Assembly (NCBI GenBank): GCA_944322285.1
Contig: CALUOR010000015.1
Coordinates: forward strand, 1-64,000
DNA: 64,000 bases
Direction: 5' to 3'
Source of the DNA: an uncultured Bacteroides sp.
GTDB taxonomy: Bacteria > Bacteroidota > Bacteroidia > Bacteroidales > Bacteroidaceae
Shown: positions 60,009 through 64,000 of the stretch, piece by piece
Layout: each line of letters starts with the position of its first letter
Position numbering within the stretch: the first letter of the stretch is position 1
Program-made: the position numbers and the translations under genes
Notes under the pieces: model-generated
Told to the model about the DNA's origin: nothing
The model's database searches: none
Seen by the model: the letters and a program-made list of their open reading frames with translations, nothing else

Positions 60009-61025
60009 ATGCAAAGACTTATTAATGAAATCGTAGAACGTGCGAAGGCCGACCGCCAACGCATCGTACTTCCCGAAGGTACTGAAGAGCGTACCTTGAA
60101 AGCTGCCAATCAAATTCTGACTGACGGAGTTGCTGACCTGATTATTCTGGGTAATCCGGATGAGATTAATGCCTGCGCCAAGGAATGGGGCTTGGGAAAC
60201 ATCTCAAAGGCAACCATTATCAATCCCGAAGACCATCCGAAGATGGAAGAGTATGCCCAACTGCTGTGCGAACTGCGCAAGAAGAAAGGCATGACCATCG
60301 AAGAGGCCCGCAAACTGGTGCTCGACCCGCTTTACTTGGGCTGCTTGATGATTAAGAATGGAGACGCTGACGGCCAACTCGCCGGTGCCCGCAATACCAC
60401 AGGCAATGTGCTTCGTCCTGCACTGCAAATCATCAAGACCGCTCCGGGCATTACGTGCGTATCAGGCGCTATGCTGTTGCTGACCCACGCTCCCGAGTAT
60501 GGAAAGAATGGTATTCTGGTGATGGGCGATGTAGCCGTTACACCGGTACCCGATGCTAACCAACTGGCTCAGATTGCCGTATGTACAGCCCGCACGGCAC
60601 GTGCCGTAGCCGGTCTCGACCCGAAAGTTGCCATGCTGAGCTTCTCAACCAAAGGTTCCGCCAAACATGAAGTAGTAGACAAGGTGGTTGAAGCACTGAA
60701 GATAGCCAAGGAAATGGCTCCGGACATTGCCATTGATGGCGAATTGCAAGCCGATGCTGCTTTGGTGCCCGAAGTGGGTGCAAGCAAGGCTCCCGGTTCG
60801 TCTATCGCCGGTCACGCCAATGTATTGGTAGTGCCCAGCCTGGAGGTAGGCAACATCTCCTACAAGTTGGTTCAGCGTCTGGGGCATGCCGATGCCGTAG
60901 GTCCTATTCTGCAAGGTATCGCCCGCCCGGTGAACGACTTGTCTCGCGGATGCTCCATCGAGGATGTATACCGCATGATCGCCATCACCGCCAACCAAGC
61001 CATTGCGGCCAAAGCAGCCAAGTAA
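60009..61025 (+). CDS. pta: Phosphate acetyltransferase
   Basis: The 338-aa protein is the short, single-domain Pta: RIVLPEGTEERTLKAANQIL near the N-terminus, DGQLAGARNTTGNVLRPALQI (about 120-140), and SSIAGHANVLVVPSLEVGNI near the C-terminus. It converts acetyl-CoA and phosphate to acetyl phosphate. ackA follows by 25 bp, so the pair forms the ATP-yielding acetate route of fermentation. There is no N-terminal regulatory domain, unlike the long enterobacterial enzyme. Confidence 0.95.
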   Translation: MQRLINEIVERAKADRQRIVLPEGTEERTLKAANQILTDGVADLIILGNPDEINACAKEWGLGNISKATIINPEDHPKMEEYAQLLCELRKKKGMTIEEARKLVLDPLYLGCLMIKNGDADGQLAGARNTTGNVLRPALQIIKTAPGITCVSGAMLLLTHAPEYGKNGILVMGDVAVTPVPDANQLAQIAVCTARTARAVAGLDPKVAMLSFSTKGSAKHEVVDKVVEALKIAKEMAPDIAIDGELQADAALVPEVGASKAPGSSIAGHANVLVVPSLEVGNISYKLVQRLGHADAVGPILQGIARPVNDLSRGCSIEDVYRMIAITANQAIAAKAAK

Positions 61026-61050
61026 TAACCTTTAAAATACGATTTTAATT

Positions 61051-62250
61051 ATGAAGATACTAGTACTGAACTGCGGTAGCTCTTCCATCAAGTATAAATT
61101 GTTCGACATGGACCACAAAGCCGTTATCGCGCAAGGCGGCATCGAGAAAATCGGTTTACCCGGTTCATTCTTGAAATTGACTTTGCCCAACGGTGAGAAA
61201 AAAATTCTGGAGAAAGACATACCTGAACATACCGTAGGCGTGGAATTCATCCTCCATACGCTGGTTTCTCCGGAGTACGGAGCCATCAAATCAATGGACG
61301 AGATTGATGCTGTAGGCCATCGCATGGTGCATGGCGGCGAGAAGTTCAGCGAATCTGTTCGTCTGACTCCCGAAGTGCTCGAAGCGTTCACAGCTTGCAA
61401 TGACTTGGCGCCGTTGCACAATCCCGCCAACTTGAAAGGTGTACATGCCATTGACGCTATCTTGCCTAATGTTCCACAGATTGGCGTATTCGATACGGCT
61501 TTCCATCAGACAATGCCCGACTATGCCTATATGTATGCCATTCCTTACGAACTCTATGAGAAATATGGTGTACGCCGTTATGGCTTCCACGGAACATCTC
61601 ACCGCTATGTGTCAAAACGTGTATGCGAATTTTTGGGAATCCAGCCAGAAGGCACCAAGATTATTACCTGCCACATCGGTAACGGTGGCTCCATCTCAGC
61701 GATTAAAGACGGCAAGTGTGTGGACACCAGCATGGGCTTAACTCCGCTGGAAGGCTTGATGATGGGTACGCGCAGTGGCGATATCGATGCCGGTGCCGTA
61801 ACATTCCTGATGGAAAAAGAAGGGTTGGACGCAACAGGAGTTTCCAATCTGCTGAACAAGAAGAGCGGTGTAATGGGTATATTTGGCAAGTCCAGCGATA
61901 TGCGCGACTTGGAGAATGCCGTGAAAGAAGGAAATGACCCGAAAGCCATCTTAGCGGAAAACATGTATTTCTATCGCATCAAGAAGTACATTGGCGCCTA
62001 TGCGGCTGCCTTGGGTGGTGTAGACATCATCGTCTTTACCGGCGGCGTAGGCGAGAATCAAGCCAGTGCCCGTTGGGGAGCCTGCTCCGGATTGGAGTTT
62101 ATGGGTGTCAAACTGGATGCAGAGAAGAACAAAGTTCGTGGTGAAGAAGCCATTATCTCAACGGATGATTCGAAAGTGAAGGTGGTAGTCATTCCTACGG
62201 ATGAGGAACTGATGATTGCATCCGATACAATGGCCATCTTGAGCAAGTAA
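61051..62250 (+). CDS. ackA: Acetate kinase
   Basis: The 399-aa protein has the AckA motifs KILVLNCGSSSIKYKLFD at the N-terminus, GHRMVHGGEKF (about 90-100), FDTAFHQTMP, YGFHGTSHRYVS, CHIGNGGSISAI and FTGGVGENQASAR. It makes ATP and acetate from acetyl phosphate and ADP in the cytoplasm. It is the second gene of the pta-ackA operon and is followed by a strong terminator at 62276. Confidence 0.96.
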   Translation: MKILVLNCGSSSIKYKLFDMDHKAVIAQGGIEKIGLPGSFLKLTLPNGEKKILEKDIPEHTVGVEFILHTLVSPEYGAIKSMDEIDAVGHRMVHGGEKFSESVRLTPEVLEAFTACNDLAPLHNPANLKGVHAIDAILPNVPQIGVFDTAFHQTMPDYAYMYAIPYELYEKYGVRRYGFHGTSHRYVSKRVCEFLGIQPEGTKIITCHIGNGGSISAIKDGKCVDTSMGLTPLEGLMMGTRSGDIDAGAVTFLMEKEGLDATGVSNLLNKKSGVMGIFGKSSDMRDLENAVKEGNDPKAILAENMYFYRIKKYIGAYAAALGGVDIIVFTGGVGENQASARWGACSGLEFMGVKLDAEKNKVRGEEAIISTDDSKVKVVVIPTDEELMIASDTMAILSK

Positions 62251-62275
62251 TATAATAAGGTATAGAACACAGATT

Positions 62276-62318
62276 GAAAGTTCCGCCAAGCATTGCTTGC
62301 AGCGGAACTTTCTTTTTT
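62276..62318 (+). terminator. Rho-independent terminator of pta-ackA
   Basis: The 11-bp perfect arms GAAAGTTCCGC/GCGGAACTTTC (62276-62286, 62302-62312) are followed by TTTTTT. Confidence 0.88.
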
Positions 62319-62353
62319 AACACATTCGTAACTTTGCAGAAGCATAATTTCGC

Positions 62354-62361
62354 TATCTTTG
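62354..62361 (+). promoter_or_regulatory. Promoter -7 box upstream of the alkaline phosphatase gene
   Basis: TATCTTTG with a second box TAACTTTG at 62329-62336. If used, the transcript has a leader of about 170 nt that includes the inverted repeat at 62381-62513. Confidence 0.45.
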
Positions 62362-62380
62362 TTCGGTAAACGGGAATTTA

Positions 62381-62513
62381 GCGGGGCGGAGCCCCGCAAT
62401 GTGCCAATATGCTAATATGCCAATGTGCTAATGCCCTGCGGCATGAGAACACGCCAGCGCAAACACAGCGCAGCCCAATTAGCACATTGGCACATTAGCA
62501 TATTAGCACATTA
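62381..62513. repeat. Inverted repeat with 8-bp microrepeat arms, plus GC hairpin
   Basis: A GCGGGGC/GCCCCGC hairpin (62381-62397) precedes the left arm (62398-62432), four 8-mers of the form AATRTGCY. The right arm (62479-62513) is its inverted copy with about 32 of 35 bases alike. It fills the space between pta-ackA and the alkaline phosphatase gene. Confidence 0.7.
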
Positions 62514-62541
62514 AATTATCATTTATAAAATATATCTATTT

Positions 62542-63936
62542 ATGAAACGTTTGACCTACTTATTCGTATTCATTTTGCTGACAGGCATGGCCTATGCCCA
62601 GAAAGCAAAATATGTGTTTTTCTTCATCGGTGACGGAATGGGCGTAAACCAAGTGAACGCCACCGAGATGTATCTGGCCGATAAGGAAGAAGGCCGGATT
62701 GGCACTCGTCAGCTATTGTTCGGCTCTTTCCCCGCAGCGGGCATTGCCACGTCTTTCTCCGCTTCCAACTCCATCACCGATTCTGCCGCCGGAGGTACGG
62801 CATTGGCAAATGGCTCCAAGACGTATAATGGTGCCATCGGGGTAGACACGGACAAGCAAGCACTACGGAGTGTGGCCTACCGGGCCCAGGCTAGCGGCAA
62901 GAAAGTGGGCATCGCCACAAGTGTAAGCGTGGACCACGCCACACCGGCTGCCTTCTATGCTCATCAGCCCAACCGAGGCAATTATTATGAGATAGCCTGC
63001 GAGTTACCGCAGAGCGGATTCGACTTCTTTGCCGGAGCCGGATTCTTGAAACCTTCCACCACAGCCGACAAGCAAGAGGCAACTCCCGTTTACGAGGTGA
63101 TAGAGAAAGGCGGGTACGCCATCGCCCGAGGGTTGGATGAGTATGAGGAGAAGACGGAAGAGGCGGACAAGTTGGTGTTGATTCAGGAAGAAGGGCAAGC
63201 TTCCGACTGCCTGCCATATGCGCTCGACCGCGATGAGGACGACTTGACCTTGAAACAGATTACCGAAAGTGCCGTCGAATTCCTGATGAAAGACAACAAG
63301 AAGGGATTCTTCCTCATGGTGGAAGGGGGAAAGATTGACTGGGCTTGTCATAGCAACGACCCCGCAACGGCATTGGCCGAAGTGGTCGATTTGGATCAGG
63401 CCATCGGGATAGCCTACGAATTCTACAAGAAGCATCCGAAAGAAACGCTGATTGTCGTCTCCGCCGACCATGAGACGGGCGGTTTAGGATTGGGCACAGG
63501 CACTTACACCCTGAACCTGAAAGCCCTGGCCAACCAGCAACAGTCTCTGGATGCCTTGTCGCGCCTGATAACCGACTTACGCAGACAAGACACTTCCTGG
63601 GAACAAGTAAAAGCCTTGCTCTCAGACAGGATGGGCTTTTGGACGAAACTTCCCTTAACTTGGGAGCAGGAAAAGACGTTGCGTGACGCTTACGAGAGCT
63701 CTTTTGTAAAGCACAAAGTAGAGTTTAAGGAAACGCTTTACTCCAAGACGGAGCCTCTGGCAGTAGCAGCCAATGAAGTGATGAGCGAAATAGCCCACCT
63801 GGGATGGACCAGCGGCAGTCATACGGCTGAATATGTACCGGTATATGCCGTAGGAGCCGGATCGGAATTGTTCATGGGCAAGATGGACAATACGGATATT
63901 CCGAAGAGAATTGCGAAGGCAGGAGGATATAAATAA
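62542..63936 (+). CDS. Alkaline phosphatase (PhoA superfamily)
   Basis: The 464-aa protein has a signal peptide (AYAQK, about residue 20), the metal-binding FIGDGMGVNQVN (about 28-39), the catalytic serine in TDSAAGGTALANG (about 80-92), and the second metal site EGGKIDWACHSND and SADHETGG (about 255-313). It removes phosphate from phosphomonoesters in the periplasm. The start follows a leader with the inverted repeat. It stands alone after pta-ackA. Phosphate control is expected, but no Pho box was looked for successfully. Confidence 0.92.
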   Translation: MKRLTYLFVFILLTGMAYAQKAKYVFFFIGDGMGVNQVNATEMYLADKEEGRIGTRQLLFGSFPAAGIATSFSASNSITDSAAGGTALANGSKTYNGAIGVDTDKQALRSVAYRAQASGKKVGIATSVSVDHATPAAFYAHQPNRGNYYEIACELPQSGFDFFAGAGFLKPSTTADKQEATPVYEVIEKGGYAIARGLDEYEEKTEEADKLVLIQEEGQASDCLPYALDRDEDDLTLKQITESAVEFLMKDNKKGFFLMVEGGKIDWACHSNDPATALAEVVDLDQAIGIAYEFYKKHPKETLIVVSADHETGGLGLGTGTYTLNLKALANQQQSLDALSRLITDLRRQDTSWEQVKALLSDRMGFWTKLPLTWEQEKTLRDAYESSFVKHKVEFKETLYSKTEPLAVAANEVMSEIAHLGWTSGSHTAEYVPVYAVGAGSELFMGKMDNTDIPKRIAKAGGYK

Positions 63937-63950
63937 CTGAAGCCATTGCA

Positions 63951-64000
63951 CGATTGTACATCGTGCACATAAACGATTAGTAATCGTACAATCAAACGAT
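63951..64000. repeat. Start of a further inverted-repeat element (cut by the window end)
   Basis: GCACGA/TCGTGC forms a small hairpin (63951-63969), and ACGATTGTAC recurs as inverted and direct pieces up to 64000. It resembles the arms of the microrepeat elements, but the other side lies beyond the window. Confidence 0.35.

Overview
The window is chromosomal DNA from a gut-type Bacteroidales, most like Bacteroides or Phocaeicola. The evidence is SusC/SusD pairs, an STN-type SusC with a FecR anti-sigma, fimbrillin-like lipoproteins, many lipoproteins with the Bacteroidetes pattern, and promoters of the Bacteroides type (TTTG, about 19-21 nt, TAnnTTTG) in front of many genes. No rRNA, tRNA, CRISPR array, transposase or prophage gene was seen.

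Layout. 1-2.7 kb: the end of a fimbrillin-like surface lipoprotein cluster. 2.7-3.4 kb: a repeat-rich gap. 3.4-6.3 kb: a three-gene minus-strand cluster (SDR, old-yellow-enzyme reductase, steroid 5-alpha-reductase) that matches the gut Bacteroidales set for bile acid and steroid A-ring reduction. 6.4-7.0 kb: a RelE/ParE-type toxin-antitoxin pair. 7.1-9.0 kb: a lipoprotein with two GH43-like units. 9.1-14.0 kb: a tRNA nucleotidyltransferase/poly(A) polymerase, a lipoprotein, and a porin-PII-AmtB ammonium operon. 14.6-21.3 kb: a SusC/SusD/DUF5123 polysaccharide utilization locus (PUL). 21.5-23.1 kb: queuosine genes queE/queD and slyD. 23.2-33.4 kb: a second PUL on the minus strand (FecR, STN-SusC, SusD, two GH43 enzymes) with a probable antisense sRNA in the susC leader and the relic of a hybrid two-component regulator where a sigma gene would be expected. 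33.5-35.4 kb: a serpin and a small lipoprotein. 35.4-36.6 kb: a gap with repeats and gene relics. 36.6-39.3 kb: lrgAB, diadenylate cyclase, folP. 39.5-47.3 kb: a surface-glycan assembly block (several glycosyltransferases, a Stealth-family protein, a lipid A acyltransferase) ending at gltX. 47.4-64 kb: the c-di-AMP phosphodiesterase PgpH, fumarase, a HepT/MntA-type module, an ECF sigma factor with a small membrane partner, a DUF4954 protein, hflX, a GH84 hexosaminidase, pta-ackA and an alkaline phosphatase.

How the genes fit together. Glycan import (two PULs plus detached GH43 and GH84 enzymes) feeds fermentation ending in pta-ackA acetate production and the fumarase branch. The steroid cluster is a self-contained pathway acting on host-derived substrates. 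Both the synthase and a hydrolase of c-di-AMP lie within 12 kb of each other.

The less expected signals are in the gaps. At least five intergenic spaces carry unrelated, degenerate tandem arrays with the same 22-bp period (a sixth has a 22-23 bp period), four of them between divergent promoters. At least four other gaps carry inverted-repeat elements whose arms are built from 7-, 8- or 9-bp microrepeats. These two patterns and the antisense sRNA are the items most worth testing.
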